64,000 nucleotides of DNA. Origin: an uncultured Paracoccaceae bacterium. GTDB lineage: Bacteria > Pseudomonadota > Alphaproteobacteria > Rhodobacterales > Rhodobacteraceae. Location: NCBI GenBank assembly GCA_938016515.1, contig CALILP010000034.1, positions 1 through 64,000 on the forward strand, given 5' to 3'. Below, one piece after another: positions 52,891 to 61,782 of the stretch. The translations under genes were made by a program, and so were the position numbers. The notes beneath the pieces are model-generated. The model ran no database searches. It saw only the letters and a program-made list of their open reading frames with translations, and had not been told where the DNA came from. How positions within the stretch are numbered: position 1 is the stretch's first letter; every line of letters begins with the position of its first letter.

Positions 52891-53994
52891 TCACAAGTTG
52901 GCAAAATCAATCGAAATCGCCTGCCCTGTCCGCGCGCTTTCTTGTGCTGCCAAACCCATCGCCACAGCCCGTAACCCATCGTCGGCCGTCACCTCAACCA
53001 CACCTTCGCCACGGATCACCGCATTGAACCGCTGGTGCTGGTAAAACGTCGAGCCGTTGTGATCACCCGCTTCCAAAATCGCAGGGTCGACCGGGATCTC
53101 CGCAACAATCGGCCCTTTCGGCGCACGCGGCGAAATGATCAGCTGCGGCACCGGGGCATCACCCAGCGCCTTCGGCCAGAACCGTCCCGGTCCGGGCACC
53201 AGCGCCTCGATTTTGGCCTTGGGGCCCATGGCCACGATCTCTTCCTGATACCGCGATCCTTCCGCGAACATACACAGCTCAAGCATCGCCCGGGCGCCAC
53301 CCGCGAAATCGATAATCACATAGCCATTGTCCCAGATATCCGGCGTCTGCCCGTCATAGCTTTCCTCGGTATGGTTCACCGACTGCCCAGCAGATGCCAT
53401 TACCCGCACCGGCTCGTCTTTCAAAATAAACCGCATCAGATCGAAGAAGTGACAGCATTTTTCCACCAGCGTGCCCCCGGTCTTGGCGTTGAACCGGTTC
53501 CAGTCTCCGATCTTGGGCAGGAACGGAAATCGGTGTTCGCGGACGGTTAACATCTTGATCCCACCCGTCGCCTGCTGCGCCTGCTCGATCAAGGCGGCAA
53601 CGGGTGGCATATAACGATATTCCATCGCGACCCAGAAAGGTGCGGGGTAATCAGCGGCCAAGTCCGCGACGGTCTGAGCTTGGCCCGGATCCGTATAAAG
53701 CGGCTTTTCACATAGGACCGGCAAAGGTCGGGTCTTGGCAATCACCTGCAACTGATCGACGTGTAGGTAATTTGGGCTGACGATTACCAATGCATCAAGG
53801 GCCTCAAACGCCAGCAGATCCTCAAGGCTTTCGGCCACATAGGCATCCCCCGCCAGAACCGCACAGCTCTGCGCCAGATCGCGCACCGGATCAAAAACAG
53901 CCAAGACCTTCCCGTGGGGAAGAAGTCCAATGTTCTGGATATGCTCGCGCGCCATCATCCCGCATCCGATGATGCCGTATCTTACCATTTCCAA
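52891..53994 (-). CDS. Gfo/Idh/MocA family NAD-dependent protein; candidate oxidoreductive sulfoquinovosidase (GH188/SqgA-type)
   Basis: YGIIGCGMMAREHIQNI Rossmann start; VLCEKPLYTD; GGTLVEKCCHFFDLMRFI. Family call firm; glycosidase role inferred from context. Confidence 0.88.
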   Translation of the reverse strand: MEMVRYGIIGCGMMAREHIQNIGLLPHGKVLAVFDPVRDLAQSCAVLAGDAYVAESLEDLLAFEALDALVIVSPNYLHVDQLQVIAKTRPLPVLCEKPLYTDPGQAQTVADLAADYPAPFWVAMEYRYMPPVAALIEQAQQATGGIKMLTVREHRFPFLPKIGDWNRFNAKTGGTLVEKCCHFFDLMRFILKDEPVRVMASAGQSVNHTEESYDGQTPDIWDNGYVIIDFAGGARAMLELCMFAEGSRYQEEIVAMGPKAKIEALVPGPGRFWPKALGDAPVPQLIISPRAPKGPIVAEIPVDPAILEAGDHNGSTFYQHQRFNAVIRGEGVVEVTADDGLRAVAMGLAAQESARTGQAISIDFANL

Positions 53995-53999
53995 CGTTG

Positions 54000-54719
54000 T
54001 TACCCTTTTCCCATGCGCGATACATAGCGCGCCTTGTCATAATCGAACCAAGTCCGCGAAAACTCTGCCGCAGCCCCTGTGCCATCCGCACTGATCCGCT
54101 CAATATATCCAGCCGTCTGTCCGGCCTGCATGTGATAGCTATCCGGCGTCCAATCCGGCATCGGCGCAACACCGATTTCATCAACGACCGACGCGATCAC
54201 AAGCCCCAGATCGTTCCGGTAGAAGTGGTACAAAGACTCGCTCAAGTCGGACATCGTCACCTGATCACGGTAACTGCCATCCAACCATATCTCTTCCAAA
54301 GCGATCAGCGCATCGCCCAAGTACCGCAACCGCCTGATCCGGTGCCCTTCATCCGACGCCCCAAAGGCCCGCGTTTTCGCCACCCGGTCCACGGACAAAA
54401 CCTGCGCCGTCGGCAATCCTGCCCCCGCCAGCAATTCCAGCCGAAAGAACGCATACAGGGCCGTATTCGCAGGAGCATGGCGCACGTAGTTGCCCGATCC
54501 CTGAACGCGGGTCAGCATGCCTTTCTCGGCGAGATCACCCAGCGCCTTGCGCAAGGTCCCCACCGAGATACCAAGGTCCGCTGCCATCTCACGTTCAGGC
54601 GGCAAACGTGCGCCATCGGCCAGATGGCCGGCGGCAATCTCGCGGATCAGCATTTCGCTGATCTGGATGTATTTTGGCAATGCCGCGCTGGCGTCCACAG
54701 GCCCGGTCCCTGATCCCAA
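54000..54719 (-). CDS. GntR family transcriptional regulator with UTRA (HutC-type) domain
   Basis: IREIAAGHLADGARLPPEREMAADLGISVGTLRKALGDLAEKGMLTRVQGSGNYV. Confidence 0.95.
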   Translation of the reverse strand: MGSGTGPVDASAALPKYIQISEMLIREIAAGHLADGARLPPEREMAADLGISVGTLRKALGDLAEKGMLTRVQGSGNYVRHAPANTALYAFFRLELLAGAGLPTAQVLSVDRVAKTRAFGASDEGHRIRRLRYLGDALIALEEIWLDGSYRDQVTMSDLSESLYHFYRNDLGLVIASVVDEIGVAPMPDWTPDSYHMQAGQTAGYIERISADGTGAAAEFSRTWFDYDKARYVSRMGKG

Positions 54720-54792
54720 TTGATATATGATTGATGCACCTAAAGTCCCATGCTAGGCAAGAGGCAACAGCGCACAATTTGCGGAGGAATCA

Positions 54793-55950
54793 ATGACCGT
54801 TGTCCCTATCACCAGCCCCGACCTTGATGCGGCAGAAGTCAGCTGGTTTTCCGCGCTTTGCTCTGATGACTACCAATTCCTTGGGGTGCCGGACGGCGAC
54901 CTGCGCTCCAGCTGGGAGCATTGCCGTGACATCGCCCTGACAGCAGAGAAGCAGGGCTTTCGGAATATCCTTGCGCCGTCCTCCTATCAGGTCGGCCAAG
55001 ACACAATGTCTTTCGTGTCCGGCATGGCCCCGCTTACCGAGAAGATCAATTTCCTTGCCGCGATCCGCTGCGGTGAGATGCAGCCGATTATGCTGGCGCG
55101 GACTGTGGCGACGCTGGATCACATGCTCAAAGGGCGCCTGACCCTCAACGTTATCTCATCGGATTTCCCCGGCGAGGTCGCGCCCTCTCCATACCGCTAC
55201 AAACGGTCCCACGAGGTCGTCCAAATCCTGCGGCAGGCGTGGACCCAAGACGAGATCAACCACGACGGTGAAGTCTACCAATTCGCCAACGTTCCAACTG
55301 GTCCGGCGAAACCTTACCAGCAGAACGGCGGCCCACTGCTTTACTTCGGCGGCTACTCTCCCGATGCGATGGAACTTTGCGGTGCCCAGTGTGATGTCTA
55401 TCTGATGTGGCCGGAAACCAAGGATATGCTGGAACAGCGGATGAAGGACGTGCATGCACGGGCGGAAGGCCATAACCGCACGCTAGACTACGGTCTGCGG
55501 GTCCATATGATCGTGCGGGATACGGAAGCCGAGGCGAAGGAATACGCTGACTACATCGCGAGCAAACTGGATGATGAATATGGCAAGCTGATCCGGGATC
55601 GGGCGCATGACAGCATCTCGCTCGGCGTGGCGCATCAAGCCAAAGCACGCGAGCTCGCCGATAAGTTCGGATACTCTGAGCCCGGCCTTTGGACTGGTGT
55701 TGGTCGCGCGCGGTCTGGCTGTGGCGCTGCTCTTGTCGGGTCAACAGATCAGGTTATCTCCAAGATCGAAGAGTACCAAAAGATGGGCATCCGCGCCTTC
55801 ATCTTCTCGGGCTATCCCCATATCGATGAGGCCGAACACTTTGGCAGCCGCGTGATGCCTCACCTGAAAACATGCTCGCTGCCGCACGCTTACGGGCGTG
55901 TCCCCGCAGAGACCCCCGCAACACCCCTTGGTACAGGACCCCGTACATGA
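54793..55950 (+). CDS. smoC: FMNH2-dependent LLM-class monooxygenase, SmoC-like sulfoquinovose monooxygenase candidate
   Basis: SsuD-family fold: GFRNILAPSSYQVGQDTMSFVSGMAPLTEKINFLAAIRCGE; GGPLLYFGGYSPDAMELC; WTGVGRARSGCGAALVGS; operonic with AKR and flavin reductase. Confidence 0.82.
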   Translation: MTVVPITSPDLDAAEVSWFSALCSDDYQFLGVPDGDLRSSWEHCRDIALTAEKQGFRNILAPSSYQVGQDTMSFVSGMAPLTEKINFLAAIRCGEMQPIMLARTVATLDHMLKGRLTLNVISSDFPGEVAPSPYRYKRSHEVVQILRQAWTQDEINHDGEVYQFANVPTGPAKPYQQNGGPLLYFGGYSPDAMELCGAQCDVYLMWPETKDMLEQRMKDVHARAEGHNRTLDYGLRVHMIVRDTEAEAKEYADYIASKLDDEYGKLIRDRAHDSISLGVAHQAKARELADKFGYSEPGLWTGVGRARSGCGAALVGSTDQVISKIEEYQKMGIRAFIFSGYPHIDEAEHFGSRVMPHLKTCSLPHAYGRVPAETPATPLGTGPRT

Positions 55951-56837
55951 ACCGCGTTTCCATCACCGACGACCTTTCTTTCAGCCGCATCGTCTACGGC
56001 ATGTGGCGCTTGTCCGACGACAGCGACACCAGCACAGGCCACGTGCAAGCCAAAATCGAGGCCTGTCTGGAACAGGGCATCACCACGATGGACCAAGCCG
56101 ACATCTACGGCGGTTATGAAGCAGAAGAGGTCTTGGGCAACGCCTTGAAGGCGGCCCCCCACCTGAAAGACAAGATCGAGATCGTCACCAAGTGCGACAT
56201 CCTGATCCCGGCTGGGCGCTATTCCGGTGTCTCCGGTAAGTTCTACGACACGAGCCGCGCGCATATTGAGGCGTCCGTGGATCATTCCCTACGGCTGATG
56301 AACGTCGATCGGATCGACACGTTGCTGATCCACCGTCCCGATCCGCTGATGGACCACCATGAAACGGGGGCTGCTTTGGACGCTGTTGTGGCGTCCGGGA
56401 AAGTGCGCACCGTCGGTGTGTCCAATTTCAAACTTCACGACTGGACGCTGCTGCAATCTGCCATGACCAACAAGCTGGTCACCAACCAGATCGAACTCAG
56501 CCTCACCGCTCACGAAGGCTTCACCAACGGCGATGTCGCCTACCTGCAAGAGCGCGGCGTGCCGATTATGGCTTGGTCCCCTCTTGGCGGTGGCGCTTTG
56601 CTGACATCCGACAGTGCGACCCGCGCACTGATGACCGAGATCGGCGATGCTCACGGCGTTGACGCAAGTGCTGTTGCTGTTGCCTGGCTTCTGGCGCATC
56701 CTGCGGGGATCATGCCTGTGATGGGCACCAATACACTCAGCCGGATTGCCGCGTTGTCGGACGCCCTCAAGGTCGACATGACACGCGAACGCTGGTTCCA
56801 GCTTTATACCGCCGCACTTGGCCACGAGGTTCCTTAA
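55947..56837 (+). CDS. smoB: Aldo/keto reductase, SmoB-like 6-oxo-glucose reductase candidate
   Basis: RIVYGMWRLSDDSDTSTGHVQAKIEACLEQGITTMDQADIYGGYEAEEVLGNALKAAP; VTNQIELSLTAHEGFTNGD. Confidence 0.82.
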   Translation: MNRVSITDDLSFSRIVYGMWRLSDDSDTSTGHVQAKIEACLEQGITTMDQADIYGGYEAEEVLGNALKAAPHLKDKIEIVTKCDILIPAGRYSGVSGKFYDTSRAHIEASVDHSLRLMNVDRIDTLLIHRPDPLMDHHETGAALDAVVASGKVRTVGVSNFKLHDWTLLQSAMTNKLVTNQIELSLTAHEGFTNGDVAYLQERGVPIMAWSPLGGGALLTSDSATRALMTEIGDAHGVDASAVAVAWLLAHPAGIMPVMGTNTLSRIAALSDALKVDMTRERWFQLYTAALGHEVP

Positions 56838-57337
56838 TGAACGCACCAACAACATTTGATCCAGCAGTTGACGCACGCAGCTTTCGCGACGCGCTTGGGT
56901 CCTTCGTGACCGGCGTGACGGTCGTCACAACCGACAGCCCCGAAGGCCCGGTTGCGATCGTGGCCAACAGCTTTGCCAGTGTGTCTTTGGACCCGCCGTT
57001 GGTGCTGTGGTCGCCTGCGAAGGCCTCCAAGCGGTTCGAGCATTTCGCAGGCTCTCGCAGGTTTGCCGTCCACATTCTGGGGGCCGATCAACAGGATGTC
57101 TGCGCTCAGATCATTGCCTCCAAGACCGCCATCAGCAAGGTGCCGATGCATCTGTCCCATTGCGGGATGCCGATTATCGAAGGGGCTTTGTCGACATTTG
57201 AGTGTAATCTTGAAGCGACCCATGATGCCGGTGATCATGTGATCGTCGTGGGCTTGGTCACCAAAGCGCACCATCAGGGGGGCGATCCGCTGGTGTTTCA
57301 TGGCGGCAAGTACGGTGCGTTTCATCCAGCGGAATGA
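56837..57337 (+). CDS. smoA: Flavin reductase (SmoA-like NAD(P)H:FMN reductase)
   Basis: FRDALGSFVTGVTVVTTDSPEGPVAIVANSFASVSLDPPLVLWSPAKASKRFEHFAGSRRFAVHIL. Confidence 0.85.
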   Translation: MNAPTTFDPAVDARSFRDALGSFVTGVTVVTTDSPEGPVAIVANSFASVSLDPPLVLWSPAKASKRFEHFAGSRRFAVHILGADQQDVCAQIIASKTAISKVPMHLSHCGMPIIEGALSTFECNLEATHDAGDHVIVVGLVTKAHHQGGDPLVFHGGKYGAFHPAE

Positions 57338-57351
57338 GTGCTGTGGGGGAA

Positions 57352-57420
57352 CGATTTTTCTCGAAAAATCGGATGGGGGTCAGCCCCGAAACCCTCGAAG
57401 GTATTTAAGACCAAAAGAAG
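57352..57420 (+). repeat. Composite 3'-end element: CGATTTTTCTCGAAAAATCG followed by GGGGGTCAGCCCC...GGTATTTAAGACCAAAAGAAG
   Basis: Shares modules with 7745-7797 and 61531-61596. Confidence 0.7.
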
Positions 57421-57453
57421 AAGGAGGGTTGCGCTCTTCTTGTTGTGTTGCGC

Positions 57454-58650
57454 CTAGTCCTGCCGGATCAGTACGCCAAGATCAGCCACATTGGTGCCTG
57501 TCGCCTCTGTCATCAAGAGATCACCAGCGAGGTGAAGGGCCGCGTAGCTATCGTTGTTTGCAAGCAGCCCCCCGAGGTCTCCACCTGCTGCTTTGATCCG
57601 GTCAAGCGTCCCCTCGTCTACAAGCCCGCCCGCCGCATCGGTTGGCCCATCCCGCCCATCTGATCCGCCCTGCAGGCAGGTCCATTTGGTCCAGCCCCGG
57701 TCTTTGGCCTGCAGTGCAATCCGCAAGGCCAGTTCTTGGTTGCGCCCCCCGCGCCCGGTGCCTTTGAGGACCACAGTCGTTTCTCCGCCCCACAGTGTGA
57801 TGCCTGACCCCGCCTGATCGCAGATCGCTTTCGCAGCATCCGCCACGTCTCCTTCAACCGGATCGAGAACTTTGGCCTGTGGCACCTTTTCCGCCATGGC
57901 GGCCACGCTTTGCCCGTTGGATCCAATCAGGATATTGCGATGGTTTGGCAAACGTGATGGTGCCCGAGCGTTTTTCAAATGGGTTTGGATGGCACCTGGC
58001 ACCTGGTCCCAGATCCTCGCCTGATCCAATACCTCAATCGCTTGCGCGGCCGTCCCAAGCGGTGGCGCTGTTGGCCCACTGGCGATCGTCGACAGATCGT
58101 CCCCCACAACGTCCGACAGGATCAGGGCTGTCACAGGATGCGGGGCTGCTGCCTGTAAAAAGCCACCCCCTTTGATCCGGCTAACCTGTTGGCGCACCAG
58201 GTTCATTTGGGTGATATCCAGACCAGCCCCCAAGAGAAGAGCGTTGAGCCGGGCTTTTTCCGCCAAAGATACCCCATCAGCGGGTGCAGGCAACAAAGCT
58301 GACCCTCCGCCCGAGATCAGGGCAAGCACCGGTCCGGTGACCTGTCCCAGATCATCTAGCACAGCCTCTGCAGCGATAGCTCCATTTTCATCCGGCACCG
58401 GATGGCCCGCAGCCATTACCCTGGTCCCGGCCAGGTCCACCGCGTTCTCGTAGTTCGTCACAACCCGTGTCGGGACCCCTGGGAACGCCGCTAAGGCAGC
58501 TTCGGCCATTTGAACCCCTGCTTTGCCAACTGCAATCATCAAAGCAGGTTGATCTACCTCACCGATATGGCGGGCCACAGCCGCCCTCGGGTCTGCGGCA
58601 ACAACCCCGGCAGTAAAAATCTGGCGGGCATGGGCACGCAGGTCGGTCAT
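57454..58650 (-). CDS. Glycerate kinase, MOFRL/TtuD (GckA) family
   Basis: MIAVGKAGVQMAEAALAAFPG; ALISGGGSALLPAPADGVSLAEKARLNALLLGAG; LILSDVVGDDLSTIASGPTAPP. Confidence 0.93.
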   Translation of the reverse strand: MTDLRAHARQIFTAGVVAADPRAAVARHIGEVDQPALMIAVGKAGVQMAEAALAAFPGVPTRVVTNYENAVDLAGTRVMAAGHPVPDENGAIAAEAVLDDLGQVTGPVLALISGGGSALLPAPADGVSLAEKARLNALLLGAGLDITQMNLVRQQVSRIKGGGFLQAAAPHPVTALILSDVVGDDLSTIASGPTAPPLGTAAQAIEVLDQARIWDQVPGAIQTHLKNARAPSRLPNHRNILIGSNGQSVAAMAEKVPQAKVLDPVEGDVADAAKAICDQAGSGITLWGGETTVVLKGTGRGGRNQELALRIALQAKDRGWTKWTCLQGGSDGRDGPTDAAGGLVDEGTLDRIKAAGGDLGGLLANNDSYAALHLAGDLLMTEATGTNVADLGVLIRQD

Positions 58651-58740
58651 CGTGGCACTCCTTTTGATGCGGGCACCTTACGCAGAGGCGCGCCCAACAC
58701 AACCCCAGCAAATGTTTGACCGATCCGGCGACTCGCGATA

Positions 58741-58755
58741 GAACAAAATAGGAAC
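58741..58755 (+). promoter_or_regulatory. Alphaproteobacterial LexA/SOS box GAAC-AAAATAG-GAAC
   Basis: Exact GAAC-N7-GAAC, 21 nt upstream of the imuA ATG. Confidence 0.85.
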
Positions 58756-58776
58756 ATTAAGAAATCAGGAGCCTCC

Positions 58777-59472
58777 GTGCAGTGCACCACATCCCCCCTC
58801 TCTGCCACGACCCTCAGCCGCCATCTGCCCAAATCCCCGCCTCAGGGACGTGGACAAGCGGACCAAGCCACCTTGGTCGAAATCTTTGCGGACAGTGTTG
58901 TGGATGGTGGGGCGACAGGCTTTGCACTCGGACAAATCGCAGGAACACAAATCGGGTCTGGCAAACCGCTGTTGTGGATCCAGGACAGGGTGACCCGGCG
59001 GGAGGCCGGACGACCCTGCCTGGCAGGATTGCAAACCGGGGGGGACATCATCCATGTGAATGTGAACAAGGCCACAGATGCGCTGTGGGCGATGGAAGAA
59101 GGGCTGCGCTGTGGGGATTTGTGCGGTGTGATCGGGGAAATCTGGGGGGATCCGCCTGCGCTGGACTTCACAGCCACCAAGCGACTGGCGCTCAGGGCAG
59201 AAGCCAACACCATCCCAGCCTGGCTGATGCGACGGGCCACAGCCCCCAACCTGAGTGCGGCACGAGACCGGTGGCGGATCAAAAGCCTGGCAAGCCTGGC
59301 GCATCCGCACGACAACCGGGCACCGGGGCGGGCACAATGGCAAGCCGACCTCTTTCGGTCACGCAGGCAAACACCCGGACAATGGGTGGTGCATCATGAC
59401 ACAAGCACAGGCTTACACTTCAGTCATCAAACAGCCGCGCAAAGCAGGGAGGATACAGCCCTACAAGCCTGA
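58777..59472 (+). CDS. imuA: ImuA-like (RecA/SulA-like) SOS mutagenesis protein
   Basis: DIIHVNVNKATDALWAMEEGLRCGDLCGVIGEIWGDPPALDFTATKRLALRAEANTIPAWLMRR; followed by imuB and dnaE2. Confidence 0.88.
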   Translation: MQCTTSPLSATTLSRHLPKSPPQGRGQADQATLVEIFADSVVDGGATGFALGQIAGTQIGSGKPLLWIQDRVTRREAGRPCLAGLQTGGDIIHVNVNKATDALWAMEEGLRCGDLCGVIGEIWGDPPALDFTATKRLALRAEANTIPAWLMRRATAPNLSAARDRWRIKSLASLAHPHDNRAPGRAQWQADLFRSRRQTPGQWVVHHDTSTGLHFSHQTAAQSREDTALQA

Positions 59473-59676
59473 TACCGCTTACACCCAAAATCTGGCAAAA
59501 CAACGGGCCACCAGAACACAAAGCATCTTTGATCCAAAAACATGGCCGCCAAAAACGGCACACCCGGCGCGCCATAACACGACGCAAAGGCACAGCCACC
59601 ACGCCCCGGCTTCTTTGTTTCTTTCTATATCCTCCCCGAAGGGTCCCGCATCCCACCCCAAACGCAGGCGGCTGCG

Positions 59677-61530
59677 ATGACGCGTCAGGACAAGCTGCCT
59701 GTCCTGACATTCCCCCAGCCGTCAAAATCACAGACAGCAGACCGCCCCACAGCGACACAAGACAAACTGGCCCGTGCGATAGAGGCCCTTCGGGCGGCAG
59801 TGGAAGCCGAAGTGGCCACCCCCAAAGACACCGACACGACACCTGAGCCAGACAGCTTCACCCCCATCGGAGCCCCCAAAACGCAGCCGCGCTGGCAGGC
59901 GGGACGGGATAACGCGCAGACCGCTGGGTCCGGGCGGGTGGGTGCCGCCGCAGGCGCAGTCATCCCGGCCGATACATCCAAAACACCTATAGACAAGAAC
60001 CCGCTGACCCGGCGGATCACGGCAATCCACCTACCCCGCTTTGCCATGGAACGCTGGCAACGGTGGGCCAGCCAGCAAGGGGACGCGCCGCCAGAAGACA
60101 TCCCAGCAGCCCTTGCGGTCGAAGGCACCCATGGGCCAGTGATCCACGCCACCAACCGGGCAGCAGAGACACAGGGCGTCTACAAAGGGGCTCGGGTTGT
60201 GGATATGCGGGCGCTTTGCCCGGACCTGAAGATCACATTCGCAGATATCGGAGGCGACCAGAAAGCACTGGAAAAACTGATGATGTGGGCCCGGCGGTGG
60301 TGTCCTTGGACAGCAATTGATGGCCCGGCAGGGATGATCTTTGATACCACCGGATCGGATCACCTGTGGGGTGGAGAAGCCGCAATGCTGCGGGATATGG
60401 AAGAGCGGCTGTCCCACTTGGGCCTCTCTGCCACGCTCGCAGTCAGCCCCAGCCACGGGGCGTCATGGGCTCTCAGCCGGTTTGGCGGGGTACGCGAAGT
60501 CTGCGCCCCCGAAACCCTCTCGCGGCGGATGTCCAACATGCCGGTCCGGGCTCTGCGCCTGACCGGAGACACGGTGCAGCTGCTTAACCGTCTGGGCCTG
60601 AAAACTGTCGGTGATCTGGCGGCGGTGCCGCGGATCTCGCTGGCCCGCCGGTTCAGCAACGCCCCCTTACAACAAAACCCGCTGCTACGGCTGGATCAGA
60701 TGATGGGCCGTCTGGCCGAACCGGTCAGCGCCAGCGATGATCCGCCCCGCTTTGCGGTGCAGGCCAATCTGGCAGAGCCCATACAAGACCCGACCCCACA
60801 TCTGCCTGCCCTGTGTCATGACCTCTGTGAGGGGCTGCAAAAGGCAGGCTTTGGCGCCCGGCGCATCCGGGTCACGGTGTTTCGCAGCGACGGCGAGGTC
60901 AGCCATGTGGATGCGGCCACCGCCCAACCGAACCGGGATCCCGACCACCTGCTGCGGCTGTTTGACGACAAGCTCGAGCGGATCAACCCGGGCTTTGGTT
61001 TCGACCTAATCACACTGGGTGCCACAGTGGCCGAGGTGATGCAGGCCAGCCAACCGGGCCTCGACCAAAAGGGCAGCGACGGGGCGGATTTGGCCCGCCT
61101 GCTCGACCGGCTGACAGCCCGTCTTGGGGCCCCGGCGATCCGTCGCCCCATCCCCAACGATAGCCACATCCCCGAACGAGCCGAGGTCTGGGAGGCTGCG
61201 ATCCACACTAAACCCGCCATCACGTCTCCGCGCACAGACCGGCCTGTCCGCCTGTTTGACCACCCAGAAGAGGTCCGGGTGCTCTACGCCGTCCCCGAAG
61301 GCCCGCCCGCCCAGTTTATCTGGCGCCGTGTCACCCGCCGTGTGGTTCGCTTTGCAGGCCCCGAACGCATCGCGCCCGAATGGTGGCGCGACATGCCCGG
61401 CACACGGTTGCGCGATTATTACAAGGTCGAGGATCAGTTGAACCACCGGCTCTGGCTTTACCGCAGTGGCGTGTTGGGTGACGACCGTGGCGCAACACCC
61501 CGTTGGTTTGTGCATGGGGTGTTTGCGTGA
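59677..61530 (+). CDS. imuB: ImuB, Y-family polymerase-like protein of the mutasome
   Basis: ITAIHLPRFAMERWQRW...VVDMRALCPDLKITFADIGGDQKALEKLMMWARRWCPWTAIDGPAGMIFDTTGSDHLWGG. Confidence 0.93.
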   Translation: MTRQDKLPVLTFPQPSKSQTADRPTATQDKLARAIEALRAAVEAEVATPKDTDTTPEPDSFTPIGAPKTQPRWQAGRDNAQTAGSGRVGAAAGAVIPADTSKTPIDKNPLTRRITAIHLPRFAMERWQRWASQQGDAPPEDIPAALAVEGTHGPVIHATNRAAETQGVYKGARVVDMRALCPDLKITFADIGGDQKALEKLMMWARRWCPWTAIDGPAGMIFDTTGSDHLWGGEAAMLRDMEERLSHLGLSATLAVSPSHGASWALSRFGGVREVCAPETLSRRMSNMPVRALRLTGDTVQLLNRLGLKTVGDLAAVPRISLARRFSNAPLQQNPLLRLDQMMGRLAEPVSASDDPPRFAVQANLAEPIQDPTPHLPALCHDLCEGLQKAGFGARRIRVTVFRSDGEVSHVDAATAQPNRDPDHLLRLFDDKLERINPGFGFDLITLGATVAEVMQASQPGLDQKGSDGADLARLLDRLTARLGAPAIRRPIPNDSHIPERAEVWEAAIHTKPAITSPRTDRPVRLFDHPEEVRVLYAVPEGPPAQFIWRRVTRRVVRFAGPERIAPEWWRDMPGTRLRDYYKVEDQLNHRLWLYRSGVLGDDRGATPRWFVHGVFA

Positions 61531-61754
61531 TTTTCCTGCAGAAAATGTGGGGGCCTTGCCCCCAAACCCCCAAAGTATTTCTGACCAAAAGAAGGAGGGG
61601 TTCATTAACCTTAACGACATATTCTATTTTTGCGGAACAGGCGGAAGCGCCGATGGCCGTACCGGAAGAAGGCGTTTCGTCCCTTTCAAGGGGGGCGGAA
61701 CGCTTATCTTCTTTTGGTCGGAAATACTTTGGGGAGCGCGAGGGGTTAGCCCCT
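61531..61754. repeat. Inverted pair of composite 3'-end repeats in the imuB-dnaE2 gap (61531-61598 and 61707-61754)
   Basis: CCCCCAAAGTATTTCTGACCAAAAGAAGG vs reverse complement CTCCCCAAAGTATTTCCGACCAAAAGAAGA. Confidence 0.8.
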
Positions 61755-61782
61755 CTCTCTGTGCTCGCCGCAGGCGCTGACC

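Noticed and set aside
58782-59399. 205-aa alternative-frame ORF overlapping imuA
   Set aside because: The frame from 58777 carries the ImuA-like motifs; this one is compositionally spurious.
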